Shown here: positions 9,837 to 18,563 of the stretch, one piece after another
How positions within the stretch are numbered: the stretch's first letter is position 1
How the letters are laid out: every line of letters begins with the position of its first letter
Origin: Anaerobacillus sp. CMMVII
GTDB lineage: Bacteria > Bacillota > Bacilli > Bacillales > Anaerobacillaceae
DNA: 64,000 bases
NCBI RefSeq assembly: GCF_025377685.1
Contig: NZ_JACEHK010000015.1
Location: 186,001 to 250,000 of the forward strand
Direction: 5' to 3'
Notes under the pieces: generated by a model
The model's input: only the letters and a program-made list of their open reading frames with translations
Databases searched by the model: none
Told to the model about the DNA's origin: nothing
Position numbers and translations under genes: made by a program

Positions 9837-11192
9837 TTACAAGAGCAAAAAAAGAGGGAAGCTTTGAGTAACACCCAGCTTCCCTCTTCTTTTATTTTCA
9901 CACTGACCACGCAGCCTTTGAAAATTTTCTTGTTTAAACTTTGGTTCGGTGATTTCGACGATCACTTTTTGGATTCGGCGATTGCGAACATCTTCAATGT
10001 AAATTTGAAGGTTTCCAAAGACCATTGTTTCACCCTTTTTAGGAAGATATCCTATAGTTTCTGAGACCCAGCCACCTAACGTATTAGAGGTAGTTTCAAT
10101 GTCAGTAATATTTAGAGCTTCACAAAATGTTTCAATGGGTGTCCGTCCATTTAAACGAATTTTATTCTCGCTTATCGTTTCAACAAACACTTCGTTCTCA
10201 TCATTTTCATCCCAGATCTCACCGACAATCTCCTCGATAATGTCCTCGATCGAAATAATTCCTGAGGTTCCACCGTATTCATCAAGGACAATAGCTAGAT
10301 GAACCTTACTTTTCTGTAACTCTCTTAATAAATTTGATATTTTAACAGACGAAATAACAAAATACGGCTTCCGCAAAATGACTGATAAGTCAAATGTTTG
10401 ATGATTTACATACTGTTCAAAAAAATCTCTGTGAGAGATAATACCAATGATATTATCAATAGTGCCCTCATAAACTGGCATTCTCGAATATTTCTCTTGG
10501 ATAAAAATATCTTTTATTTCCTCTATCGTCGAATCGACAGCAACAGCGATGACATCAGGTCTTGGTGTTAAAATGTCTTTTACAACGATATCGTCAAATT
10601 CAATTGCATTATGAAGTAATTCTTTTTCTTGAGTAAGAAATGTCCCTTCCTCTTCACCAATTTCAACCATAGCTTTTACGTCTTCGTCAGTAACGGTTGG
10701 TTCTTCGTTATTTGATCCAATCATTTTTGCTACACCAACTCTTAATTTAACGAAAAGCCAAGTAATAGGGTAAAAGATTTTCATGACGATACCTAAAGAA
10801 GCAGATATAGTCAGTAAATACTTTTCAGCAAATTGTTTTGCTAAAGATTTAGGGAGAATTTCCCCAAAGATTAAAACTAAGATCGTTATGACTAACGTTG
10901 TAATAAATAGCGTACTACCATTATTGCCATACATGTCTGTAGCAACCTTCGTAGCAATCGTCGCCATTGCAATGTTTACAATGTTATTTCCAATTAGAAT
11001 AGTAGATAAGCTTTGATCAAAGTTTTCTGTCATCTTTAACGAACGTGTGGCTCTTACGTTATTGCTTTCGGCGTAATTTCGCAACCTCACCTTATTAGCA
11101 CTAGTAATCGCCGTTTCCGATGCTGAAAAATAACCTGATAATATTAATAATGCCCCTAATAGAAATATCGAGTCATAGGGTATACTGTCCAA
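9837..11192 (-). CDS. Hemolysin/CorC family protein (DUF21-CBS-CBS-CorC)
   Basis: A membrane protein of the HlyC/CorC (CNNM-like) family, thought to act in Mg2+ or Co2+ efflux or homeostasis. An N-terminal DUF21 domain has about four helices, with GYFSASETAITSANK. Two CBS domains follow (MPVYEGTIDNIIGIISHRD and later LAIVLDEYGGTSGI), then a CorC_HlyC domain. The open frame begins with a TTG at 11210, but the TTG at 11192 follows GGAGAGTGATG and is preferred. The last dozen residues are translated from the terminator hairpin, which is unusual and may mean a small indel moved the frame past the real stop. Confidence 0.88.
   Translation of the reverse strand: MDSIPYDSIFLLGALLILSGYFSASETAITSANKVRLRNYAESNNVRATRSLKMTENFDQSLSTILIGNNIVNIAMATIATKVATDMYGNNGSTLFITTLVITILVLIFGEILPKSLAKQFAEKYLLTISASLGIVMKIFYPITWLFVKLRVGVAKMIGSNNEEPTVTDEDVKAMVEIGEEEGTFLTQEKELLHNAIEFDDIVVKDILTPRPDVIAVAVDSTIEEIKDIFIQEKYSRMPVYEGTIDNIIGIISHRDFFEQYVNHQTFDLSVILRKPYFVISSVKISNLLRELQKSKVHLAIVLDEYGGTSGIISIEDIIEEIVGEIWDENDENEVFVETISENKIRLNGRTPIETFCEALNITDIETTSNTLGGWVSETIGYLPKKGETMVFGNLQIYIEDVRNRRIQKVIVEITEPKFKQENFQRLRGQCENKRRGKLGVTQSFPLFLLL
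9848..9894. terminator. Bidirectional terminator
   Basis: AAGAGGGAAGCT pairs with AGCTTCCCTCTT, with A/T runs on both sides, so it can end the LTA synthase on the plus strand and the convergent CBS-domain gene on the minus strand. The minus-strand reading frame as given runs through it. Confidence 0.85.
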
Positions 11193-11448
11193 AATTTCAT
11201 CACTCTCCAAAAATGTAGTTATTATAAATATACTCCATAAATTGATGTCATATCAACAAATATAAAAATAATCATATAAAGTGTGAATACTTCATCGGTC
11301 TATAGGATACAATCAAAAAAATTTGTAGACTCTAAGTAAAAATTTTTGAATATTTTCTCTTCAAGGTGTGGTAATATATTTTCAATATAAAATATATTTA
11401 GGTTTACTAAGGAAATGAATTCCAGTGACTGAAAAGCGGGGAAGTACC

Positions 11449-12669
11449 ATGTGGAAAAATAGAAACGTGTGGATATTATTATGTGGTGAATTGATTGCAG
11501 GTATTGGTTTATGGACTGGTATCATAGGAAATCTAGAGTTTTTACAGCAGCATGTCCCTTCTGATTTCCTAAAATCACTGATTTTATTTACGGGATTGTT
11601 AGCAGGGGTGGCTGTTGGTCCACTTGCCGGAAGAATGATAGATTCTTATAGTAAAAAGAAAGTGATGATTTACGCAAGTTTTGGTAGAATGCTAAGCGTT
11701 TTGTTTATGTTTTTAGCAATTGAGTTTGGTTCTGTTTGGTGGATGATTTGTTTTATGATTGCAATCCAATTGTCCGCTGCATTTTATTTCCCAGCATTAC
11801 AAGCATTAATTCCGATAGTTGTGGAGGAAAAAGATCTATTACAAATGAACGGCGCTCATATGAATATGACAACCATCTCTAGAATTATTGGTACAGCATT
11901 AGCGGGAGTAATGCTTGTATTCGTAAGTTTATATTCTTTATATCTAGCATCATTTGTCGCTTATGGTTTCTTACTACTTACGACATTTTTATTATCTGTA
12001 GAAGAGGATAAGCAGCTTACCTCTGCTGAGAAGAAAGATAAGAAAGCAGTTAGCTTTAAAGAAGTGATTCCTGTATTAAGAGGTCTTCCGATTGCGATGA
12101 CAGCATTAATATTGACTATCATCCCAATGCTATTCTTAGGTGGTTTTAACTTAATGGTTATAGCTATCAGTGAATTACAGCAAGATCCAACTATTAAAGG
12201 CTTGATTTACACTGTAGAAGGTACGTTCTTTATGCTTGGAGCATTCTTAGTGAAGCGAATAGCTGATAAAGTCAATCCAACCATATTAATGTTTGTCATA
12301 ACTGGAGTGGTAGCGCTCATTCATCTTTCACTTTACTTTGCAGATATTAAATTACTAGCACTTACTTCATTTGGATTATTTGGTTTAGCTATAGGTTTTT
12401 TCTTTCCAATTACCGCTACCATATTTCAAACAAAGGTTCCAAAGGAATTTCATGGTCGTTTCTTCTCGTTTAGAAGTATGCTTGACCGAGTCATGTTTCA
12501 GGTTGTTTTATTAGCAACTGGTCTTTTTCTTGATACGTTAGGGTTCCGAAATATGGTTTTAGTATTTGGAACTGTTTCACTAGTACTTGTTACGTTTTTT
12601 GCGATCAAACATTATAAAGCTCCGCTTCGAGAAGTAGTTGAACAGGAGCAAAAAGTAAATTCCGTGTGA
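11449..12669 (+). CDS. MFS transporter, 12-helix exporter type
   Basis: A 406-residue major facilitator with about twelve membrane helices and the characteristic loop GRMIDSYSKKKVM between helices 2 and 3. It resembles drug or metabolite efflux MFS proteins of Bacilli; the substrate cannot be told. A GTG at 11425 extends the frame upstream, but the ATG at 11449 follows GCGGGGAAGTACC and is the better start. The gene stands alone: a terminator follows and the upstream gene is divergent. Part of the upstream gap (11220-11420) is very AT-rich and should contain both promoters. Confidence 0.88.
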   Translation: MWKNRNVWILLCGELIAGIGLWTGIIGNLEFLQQHVPSDFLKSLILFTGLLAGVAVGPLAGRMIDSYSKKKVMIYASFGRMLSVLFMFLAIEFGSVWWMICFMIAIQLSAAFYFPALQALIPIVVEEKDLLQMNGAHMNMTTISRIIGTALAGVMLVFVSLYSLYLASFVAYGFLLLTTFLLSVEEDKQLTSAEKKDKKAVSFKEVIPVLRGLPIAMTALILTIIPMLFLGGFNLMVIAISELQQDPTIKGLIYTVEGTFFMLGAFLVKRIADKVNPTILMFVITGVVALIHLSLYFADIKLLALTSFGLFGLAIGFFFPITATIFQTKVPKEFHGRFFSFRSMLDRVMFQVVLLATGLFLDTLGFRNMVLVFGTVSLVLVTFFAIKHYKAPLREVVEQEQKVNSV

Positions 12670-12675
12670 GTTAAA

Positions 12676-12707
12676 AGGTCGTCTCTTAATAGAGACGGCT
12701 TTTTTTA
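12676..12707 (+). terminator. Terminator after the MFS gene
   Basis: GTCGTCTC and GAGACGGC pair around TTAATA and are followed by seven T residues. Family B repeat sequence begins immediately afterwards. Confidence 0.85.
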
Positions 12708-12985
12708 TAAGATAAGAATGTATAAAATTTCAACGTAATAACTGTCTAGCTCCAGAAACATCAATGAAGTTACTTCATTGCAGGTTTTGCGACGAGTAAA
12801 CGTAGTGACGCAGGAGCAGCGCCCAGCCCCTCGAGGTCAAATAACCTTGTTCATTTAATGCTGCCTCTGTGGTCCAGTAGGTCCTCGAGGCAAAGCTTCA
12901 TGTAGTAACTCTAGAAGTAACACACGTTGTGAACGAGGTCAGTAGCTTTTGTCGGGGCTCCCAGGGCGTTTGCGCTTTTCTTGTC
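12707..12985 (+). repeat. Family B mosaic repeat, copy 1
   Basis: It starts with ATAAGATAAGAATG and CTGTCTAGCTCCAG, contains CAGCCCCTCGAGGTCA, and ends with GTCGGGGCT and GGGCGTTTGCGCTTTTC. Related copies lie at 27942, 31836, 32059 and 48299. The internal block (TGGTCCAGTAGGTCC to GAACGAGGTCAGTAGC) is shared almost unchanged with the 48.3-kb copy. Elements with this CCCCTCGAGG core and CTTGCGCTTTTC end are common between genes in Bacillaceae (recalled, not searched). An open frame at 12929-13174 lies partly in it and is not a gene. Confidence 0.8.
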
Positions 12986-13050
12986 TATAAAATTATTTTC
13001 GATAGTTTTTTACCTAACTTTATGATCCTTAACAAAATGCGACTCAGTCT

Positions 13051-13090
13051 AACGAAACTAAACAAAACTAAACAAAACTTAACGAAACTG
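13051..13090 (+). promoter_or_regulatory. Four 10-bp direct repeats (iterons) upstream of the tungstate operon
   Basis: Four adjacent 10-base units fit AACRAAACTN, with the exact spacing of one DNA helical turn; a weaker fifth unit, AACAAAATGC, lies at 13031. The array ends directly at a plausible -35 element. It is probably the operator for the HTH regulator encoded 115 bases downstream, binding cooperatively on one face of the helix. This is inferred from position and periodicity. Confidence 0.55.
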
Positions 13091-13091
13091 A

Positions 13092-13120
13092 TTGTTTTTT
13101 CTTTAGGTTTACGGTATCGT
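13092..13120 (+). promoter_or_regulatory. Candidate promoter of the tungstate operon
   Basis: TTGTTT at 13092-13097 and TATCGT at 13115-13120 are separated by 17 bases, fitting a moderate sigma-A promoter that abuts the iteron array. The leader to the first ATG would be about 78 bases. Confidence 0.4.
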
Positions 13121-13204
13121 AGGATTAGAGTGATTTACCAAGTTTCTAGGGCGCTGCTGGTACTAGTTGAGTAAGTATCGGCCCTAAGAAAAGAGGGATG
13201 GAAG

Positions 13205-14110
13205 ATGTTTGACGACACGTACACACCAGATGAAATTGCAAAGATGTTTAAAATCTCAAAGCATACAGTCTATGAATTAATCAAAAGAGGCGAGTTACAC
13301 GCTTTTAAGATTGGTAACAAGATGAGGATTAATTCTGAAGAAGTTGAACGTTTTAAAAATAGTAGCAGAGACAACGCTGGAGCTTCTCAACCGTCATTAG
13401 GTTCAACAACGATTCGGTTGACAGGTAGTCATGACTTTATCGTTGAGCAATTAACTAAATTTATAAGTAAGGAGTCAAGTCTTCAAATCCACCCTACCTA
13501 TATAGGGAGTCTTGATGGCTTGATGATGATATATCGCGGTCAGGCAGATGTTGCTGCCATTCATCTCTTAGATCCTAACACTAAAGAGTATAATCTTCCG
13601 TTCATTAAACAGCTTTTTGTTCATGAAAAAATTTCCGTTATTCGCTTGGTGTCTAGGGAACAAGGATTTATCGTGGCTAGAGGCAATCCAAAGAATATTA
13701 CGTCTTTTGGTGATTTAACACGTAAAGATGTAACATTTATTAACAGACAAAAAGGTTCGGGAACGAGATTTCTGTTAGACGTGTTTTTGTCAAAGCATGA
13801 GATTGCCCCTAAAACAGTAAGCGGCTATGTAAATGAAGAGTGGAATCATTTAGCTACTGCTTCCCATATTAGTAGAGGTAGTGCAGATGTAGGTTTTGGG
13901 ATTCGATCAGCAGCTGAACACTTAGGATTAGATTTTATTGCCGTGACAGAAGAGAAATTTGACCTTGTATTTCGGTGGACACAGGAAAATGAAGAAGAAC
14001 TCAAGCGCCTGTATGAGATTATTTGTTCAGATCAATTTAAATCTAGCATTTCAAAAATACCTGGATACAATATTAAAGAACTAGGGCAATTAATCTATAA
14101 AAAATTGTAG
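13205..14110 (+). CDS. Excisionase-type HTH regulator with periplasmic-binding-like domain
   Basis: A 301-residue one-component regulator. Residues 1-55 form an excisionase/MerR-type winged helix (YTPDEIAKMFKISKHTVYEL, then GELHAFKIGNKMRI). From about residue 70 onward is a substrate-binding-protein-like domain with the oxyanion-type phrase RQKGSGTRFLL. This layout is known for regulators beside molybdate/tungstate transporters, where the C-terminal domain senses the ligand in the cytosol. No signal peptide is present. The start at 13205 follows AAAAGAGGGATGGAAG. Only nine bases separate it from tupA, so it is the first gene of the operon and presumably regulates it through the iterons upstream. 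Confidence 0.85.
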   Translation: MFDDTYTPDEIAKMFKISKHTVYELIKRGELHAFKIGNKMRINSEEVERFKNSSRDNAGASQPSLGSTTIRLTGSHDFIVEQLTKFISKESSLQIHPTYIGSLDGLMMIYRGQADVAAIHLLDPNTKEYNLPFIKQLFVHEKISVIRLVSREQGFIVARGNPKNITSFGDLTRKDVTFINRQKGSGTRFLLDVFLSKHEIAPKTVSGYVNEEWNHLATASHISRGSADVGFGIRSAAEHLGLDFIAVTEEKFDLVFRWTQENEEELKRLYEIICSDQFKSSISKIPGYNIKELGQLIYKKL

Positions 14111-14119
14111 GGTGATATT

Positions 14120-14959
14120 ATGAAAAAAACATTTAAACTAGGTGTTTATTTCTTATTAATTTATGTTCTAGCCGCTTGTACAAGTAGTAATACTCAAGAA
14201 ATTGAAACGCAATCTACAGAGATTATTTTGGCAACGACGACTAGTACACAAGATAGTGGACTATTAGACGTCCTTATACCAATGTTCGAAAAACAGCACA
14301 ACATCAAAGTAAAGACAATCGCTGTTGGGACAGGCCAGGCTTTAGCGATGGGAGAAAAGGGTGAGGCGGATGTGCTACTGACACATGCACCTTCCTCCGA
14401 GGAAAAATTAGTACAAAATCAAGATGTGATCTATAGGAAAAGGGTAATGTATAATGATTTTATTCTGATTGGACCAGCTGCTGATCCAGCTGGGATTAAT
14501 GGGAGAGATGTAAAGACTGCTTTGACAAAAATATTCGAAACGAGGTCAACCTTCGTATCACGTGGTGATGACTCTGGTACACACAAAATGGAACTTAATC
14601 TTTGGGATGTAGCCGAACTAGAACCAGGAACTCAAAGCTGGTATATAGAAACGGGGCAAGGAATGGGAAGTACGCTCCAGCTTAGTGCTGAAAAAGACGG
14701 TTACCTTCTAACAGACCGAGCTACGTATTTAGCACATGCTAAAAACATGGAGCACATGGCCGTACTTGTTGAAGGTGATCAAAAATTATTAAATATTTAT
14801 CATGTGATGCAAGTCAATCAGGATAAGTATTCTTTTGTAAATGGTGAAGCAGGGAAATTATTTGTAGAGTTTATGGTAAGCGAAGAAGCTCAAACAATTA
14901 TTAAAAATTTCGGTGTCGAACAATATGGACAACCTTTGTTTTTCCAGTTTACAGAATAA
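14120..14959 (+). CDS. tupA: Tungstate ABC transporter substrate-binding lipoprotein
   Basis: The extracellular tungstate receptor. A lipoprotein signal peptide ends in VLAAC with Cys20 as the lipidation site. The mature part begins ILATTTSTQDSGLLD, the hallmark of TupA/WtpA-like proteins; the TTSTQDSG stretch binds the oxyanion. Further family sequence includes VGTGQALAMGEKGEAD and SRGDDSGTHKME. Length (279 residues) is normal. It follows the regulator by nine bases and precedes the permease, giving the order regulator-tupA-tupB-tupC. Tungstate would serve W-containing enzymes such as aldehyde oxidoreductases or formate dehydrogenase. Confidence 0.92.
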   Translation: MKKTFKLGVYFLLIYVLAACTSSNTQEIETQSTEIILATTTSTQDSGLLDVLIPMFEKQHNIKVKTIAVGTGQALAMGEKGEADVLLTHAPSSEEKLVQNQDVIYRKRVMYNDFILIGPAADPAGINGRDVKTALTKIFETRSTFVSRGDDSGTHKMELNLWDVAELEPGTQSWYIETGQGMGSTLQLSAEKDGYLLTDRATYLAHAKNMEHMAVLVEGDQKLLNIYHVMQVNQDKYSFVNGEAGKLFVEFMVSEEAQTIIKNFGVEQYGQPLFFQFTE

Positions 14960-14983
14960 CTAAACGTTAAGTGAGTGGTTTCA

Positions 14984-15681
14984 ATGGATCTTTTTATCGA
15001 AGGAATTATCAAAGCATTCGAAATGATTATCACAGGTGATCGGGAGATCTATGAAATCACCTTTACAACATTAAAGGTATCGTTAACGGCGATTATGGTA
15101 AGTACAGTTGTTGGCATTCCTTTAGGTGTGTTATTAGGTCTGCGAGTTTTCCCTGGGAAGAAAATTGTCCTTGTTTTTGTGAATATCGGTATGGGGTTAC
15201 CACCTGTTGTCGCGGGTCTTTATATTACAATGCTACTTTGGCGGTCTGGGCCATTAGGTCATTTAGGGCTGTTATATACAACACAAGCGATTATTCTAGC
15301 GCAAATTCTAGTTTCCTTACCTATTATTATAGGTTTGACATCTTCGGCCTTTCAGCAGATTGATAGTAAAATGCTTCTGCAAATTAAAGCACTAGGAGCA
15401 ACCAAATTTCAAAGACTTGGACTACTTCTAAGAGAAACAAAGCTAGCAATCTTTGCAGCGATCATGGCTGGTTTAGGACGAGTTCTAGCAGAGGTTGGGC
15501 GGCAATGATGGTCGGTGGTAATATTAAAGGTGATACGAGGATCTTAACCACTTCTATGGTTATGGAAGTGTCAAAAGGGAACTTTGATGTGGCGATTGCT
15601 CTTTCGTTTATTTTGATGACCTTAGCCTTTACGATTACATTCATATTAACGTCACTACAGCAAAGGAAGCATCATGTATGA
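14984..15681 (+). pseudogene. tupB: Tungstate ABC transporter permease, frameshifted as sequenced
   Basis: The membrane channel of the tungstate transporter, with about five helices. The frame is open to LGRVLAEVGRQ and then hits tga at 15506-15508. Adding one G to the run near 15497 restores AEVGAAMMVGGNIKGDTR, the conserved EAA-loop sequence of this permease family, and the frame then runs to tga 15679-15681, overlapping the tupC start. The ATG at 14984 follows AAGTGAGTGG and is favoured over the GTG at 14975. The break is most likely a lost base in a G run, so the gene is probably intact in the cell. Confidence 0.88.
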
Positions 15682-16418
15682 TGGGAAAAATATTACAATT
15701 AAAGAATGTTAAAGTAATAGCGAATAAACAGACATTATTAGATATTGCTGATTTTTCACTAGATCAAGGTGATGTTGTTGGGGTTATTGGGCCAAATGGT
15801 GCTGGAAAAAGTACGTTATTAAAAGTCCTTTCGTACTTACAAGCCCCTACAGAAGGCGAAGTTATGTATAAAGGTGAAGCAAAGCATTCTGATCATCTTG
15901 ATTTAGCGCTACGGAGAAGGTTTGCTGTAGCACTTCAACAATCCCTTCTCTTTGATACTACTGTTTACGATAATGTTGCAATAGGTTTAAAGTTAAGAAA
16001 GGTGAATAAAAAAGTCATTAGTGAGCAGGTAAGTTACTGGTTAGAAAAATTTCAAATCTCCCATCTTGCGAAAAAAAATGCGAAATCATTATCAGGTGGG
16101 GAAGCACAACGTGTTAATCTTGCTAGAGCTTTAATATTGGACCCTGAAGTTTTGTTTCTTGATGAACCTTTTTCAGCCCTTGATTTTCCGACCAAGGCGC
16201 AGCTAATTAAAGACTTTAACGAAATCTTAAAAGACACTAATACAACAACTCTATTTGTTAGTCATGATTTACTAGAGATCAGACACTTGACGAAAAGCTT
16301 AGCTGTTATCATTGATGGCAAATTGCAGCAGTCTGGAAGTACAAAAGCAGTGATTGAGCATCCAAATGAAGCTGCTGCTCCGTTTTTAAATAAATGGAAA
16401 GAACTTTATACTTTTTAG
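15678..16418 (+). CDS. tupC: Tungstate ABC transporter ATP-binding protein
   Basis: The ATPase of the tungstate transporter, 246 residues. Walker A is GPNGAGKST, the signature motif is LSGGEAQR, Walker B is VLFLDEPFSALD, and the switch histidine is in FVSHDLLE. The ATG overlaps the tupB stop (ATGA at 15678-15681); a second ATG follows directly at 15681. The transcript ends at a hairpin six bases after the stop. No C-terminal regulatory domain is present, so control is likely transcriptional through the upstream regulator. Confidence 0.92.
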   Translation: MMGKILQLKNVKVIANKQTLLDIADFSLDQGDVVGVIGPNGAGKSTLLKVLSYLQAPTEGEVMYKGEAKHSDHLDLALRRRFAVALQQSLLFDTTVYDNVAIGLKLRKVNKKVISEQVSYWLEKFQISHLAKKNAKSLSGGEAQRVNLARALILDPEVLFLDEPFSALDFPTKAQLIKDFNEILKDTNTTTLFVSHDLLEIRHLTKSLAVIIDGKLQQSGSTKAVIEHPNEAAAPFLNKWKELYTF

Positions 16419-16423
16419 AAAGT

Positions 16424-16462
16424 AGCCAAGCAGATGCTTGGCTTTTCACGCTTTGCGTAAAA
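16424..16462 (+). terminator. tup operon terminator built from a partial family A repeat
   Basis: AGCCAAGCA pairs perfectly with TGCTTGGCT and is followed by TTTT. The next element is the mini-hairpin ACGC-TTT-GCGT. These are hairpins 3 and 2 of the family A repeat in reverse orientation, so a repeat fragment appears to serve as the terminator. Confidence 0.8.
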
Positions 16463-16464
16463 CT

Positions 16465-16650
16465 TTAGTGCATAAATAGTAAGTTAAAAGTAAATAATGC
16501 TCCAAAAATCCAAGTAAGTATAGCTACCGTACCAATCGCAAAGGATATAATTGCAGTTTTTTTCTTGTTTTTTATGGCACTAAAAAATCCGATTGTGGCA
16601 CAAATAGCAGCAATAGTCCAACAAACTAGTGCAAGAATGACGATAATCAT
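16465..16650 (-). CDS. Small two-helix membrane protein, unknown function
   Basis: A 61-residue hydrophobic protein with two membrane segments (about residues 2-25 and 33-57) separated by the basic loop KNKKK. The ATG follows AAAGGGAGAAAAAC, a good ribosome binding site. The gene sits between convergent tupC and the BCCT transporter and has no obvious partner. I do not recognise a named family; small proteins of this form are common in Bacillaceae. Confidence 0.6.
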   Translation of the reverse strand: MIIVILALVCWTIAAICATIGFFSAIKNKKKTAIISFAIGTVAILTWIFGALFTFNLLFMH

Positions 16651-16730
16651 GTTTTTCTCCCTTTACATGCGTTTTTATTTATCATGGCATATTTCTTTTA
16701 AGAATGCACGTAACTTACACAACTAAGGAA

Positions 16731-16786
16731 AGAGGCTTTCTTTAAAGGAAACAATAAGTCCTTTAATAAGAATAGCCTCTATTTTT
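16731..16786 (-). terminator. Terminator of the BCCT transporter gene
   Basis: AGAGGCT and AGCCTCT form the outer stem, with AAAGGA/TCCTTT nested inside. It lies directly after the minus-strand stop. T-rich sequence is present on both sides, more clearly on the plus-strand side. Confidence 0.6.
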
Positions 16787-18339
16787 TATTGCTGACTTTG
16801 TTTGAGTAGTTCATCTAATTTTTTTCTTCTTCGTTTTTCCTTCTGTTTTTCTTCTCTCACTTCTTCATTCAAAGCTTTAACAATTGAAAATATCATGAAA
16901 ACCATTATAATCGCAAAAGGAAAAGCAGCAACGATTGATGCAGTTTGTAAACCATTTAGCCCGCCACTCCACAAAAGTACGGCAGCAATTGAGGACTGTA
17001 GGACGCCCCAAGTTAACTTAGTAGAGTTAGCTGGATTTAAGACACCTTTTGAAGTGATCATCCCAAGAACAAAGGTAGCCGAATCTGCTGAAGTGACAAA
17101 AAAAGTTATAATTAGGAATGTAGCGAGCAGAGCAAGGACCGTTCCAAGAGGAAAGTGCTCTAGAGTAATAAATAAAGCTGTAGTAACATCCTGACTGACA
17201 GCTTCAGAAATACCGCCACCTTGAAACATATCGATAAAGATCGCTGATCCACCAAAAGCAGCAAACCAGAGGGCACCGAAAATAGACGGTACGAGTAAAA
17301 CGCCAAGTACAAATTCCTTAATTGTTCTACCTCTAGAAACACGAGCGATAAACGTTCCGACAAATGGAGCCCAAGCAATCCACCATGCCCAGTAAAATAG
17401 GGTCCAAGCACCAATCCAAGTACCTTGAGAAAAAGGTGTCATTCGAAAACTCATTGGAATAATATTACCTAGATAGCCACCAATAGTTGTTGTAAAAGCC
17501 TCAAGGATAAAAGAAGAAGGCCCCATAACTAAAACAAAAAGTAGTAATCCGAGTGCAAGTCCTAAATTTAAATTACTTAAATAACGAATGCCCCGATTAA
17601 GTCCTGTGGTAGAAGAAATCATATATAAAACGGTAACAACTAAAATAATGATAATTTGGATCGTGATATTGTTTGGAATTCCAAAGATATAGGACAAGCC
17701 CCCATTAATTTGTAATGTTCCAAGTCCTAAAGAAGTTGCCACACCAGAAACGGTTGCAATAGCAGCTAATGTATCAATCCCTTTTCCAATTGCACCGTCA
17801 ACATGATCACCAATAAGAGGGCGAAAAGTCGAACTGATTAGCCCTGATTCTCCTTTTCGATACTGTGAATAGGCAAGCGCTAAGGCGATAATGGTATAAA
17901 TAGCCCATGGGTGTAGTCCCCAGTGGAAAAATGAATACCTAAGTGCATAACGGGCAGCATCTGGTGACAGTCCCTCAGCAAGACCTAAGGGCGGCGTAAT
18001 ATAATGATAAATAGGTTCAGCCACACCCCAGAACACTAAACCAATTCCCATACCAGCTGAAAATAACATGGCAAACCATGAAAAAAATGAATACTCTGGT
18101 TCTTCATCATCTTCTCCAAGTTTAATTTTTCCGTAAGGCCCAAAGGCTAAATAGAAGGCAAATGCCAGAAAGAAAAACGTCGCCATTAGATAAAACCACC
18201 CAAAGGCATTAGTTGTAAATTCAAGTGCATTAGTAGCTTGGAGTTCTAAGTGTTCCGGAAAGATAAATCCCCATAAAACAAAAAGAGTTGTGATTGTTAC
18301 TGATATGTAAAATACCGATCCTAGATTTCGTTCTTTCAT
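16786..18339 (-). CDS. BCCT family betaine/carnitine/choline transporter
   Basis: A 517-residue sodium- or proton-coupled transporter with about twelve membrane helices, importing glycine betaine or related trimethylammonium compounds as osmoprotectants. The family signature MGIGLVFWGVAEP is present, as are WAPFVGTFIARVSRGRTIKE and the tryptophan-rich YWAWWIAWAPF substrate-binding helix. A positively charged C-terminal tail (EKQKEKRRRKKLDELL) is typical of OpuD/BetP-type osmosensing. A longer frame starts at 18375, but the ATG at 18339 follows AAAGGATGATTTCATC and fits homologues. No osmotic promoter element was identified. Confidence 0.92.
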   Translation of the reverse strand: MKERNLGSVFYISVTITTLFVLWGFIFPEHLELQATNALEFTTNAFGWFYLMATFFFLAFAFYLAFGPYGKIKLGEDDEEPEYSFFSWFAMLFSAGMGIGLVFWGVAEPIYHYITPPLGLAEGLSPDAARYALRYSFFHWGLHPWAIYTIIALALAYSQYRKGESGLISSTFRPLIGDHVDGAIGKGIDTLAAIATVSGVATSLGLGTLQINGGLSYIFGIPNNITIQIIIILVVTVLYMISSTTGLNRGIRYLSNLNLGLALGLLLFVLVMGPSSFILEAFTTTIGGYLGNIIPMSFRMTPFSQGTWIGAWTLFYWAWWIAWAPFVGTFIARVSRGRTIKEFVLGVLLVPSIFGALWFAAFGGSAIFIDMFQGGGISEAVSQDVTTALFITLEHFPLGTVLALLATFLIITFFVTSADSATFVLGMITSKGVLNPANSTKLTWGVLQSSIAAVLLWSGGLNGLQTASIVAAFPFAIIMVFMIFSIVKALNEEVREEKQKEKRRRKKLDELLKQSQQ

Positions 18340-18563
18340 GATGAAATCATCCTTTTTATAAAAAAATAAGTACAATTTTCCTTATTATGATTTAAATCAT
18401 GTATTTCATGCAGGCATTCTTATATTGCTTCCTAGAAAGAAATCAGTCTTTAGATGGAGGTGATTTCCTTCGATTGACTGTTATCTAAATGTGATTATTT
18501 GGATAAAATTGAAGTGAGAAAGGGAACAATAAATTTGTTCCATTACTAAGGAGGTAATTAGTT

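Noticed and set aside
13031-13090. CRISPR array
   Set aside because: The direct repeats are 10 bases long and contiguous, with no spacers. No cas genes are in the window.
12929-13174. 81-residue open frame upstream of the tungstate regulator
   Set aside because: It begins inside a family B repeat and continues across the iterons; it has no ribosome binding site or family likeness.
15506-15508. In-frame tga of tupB as another selenocysteine codon (also considered for fruR 19922, fruA 22071, gerB operon 1 at 35660, gerC operon 3 at 44521)
   Set aside because: At each of these the homologous sequence continues in a different frame, restored by one base, and the stop is not at a cysteine position. 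Only the tga at 59878 keeps the same frame.
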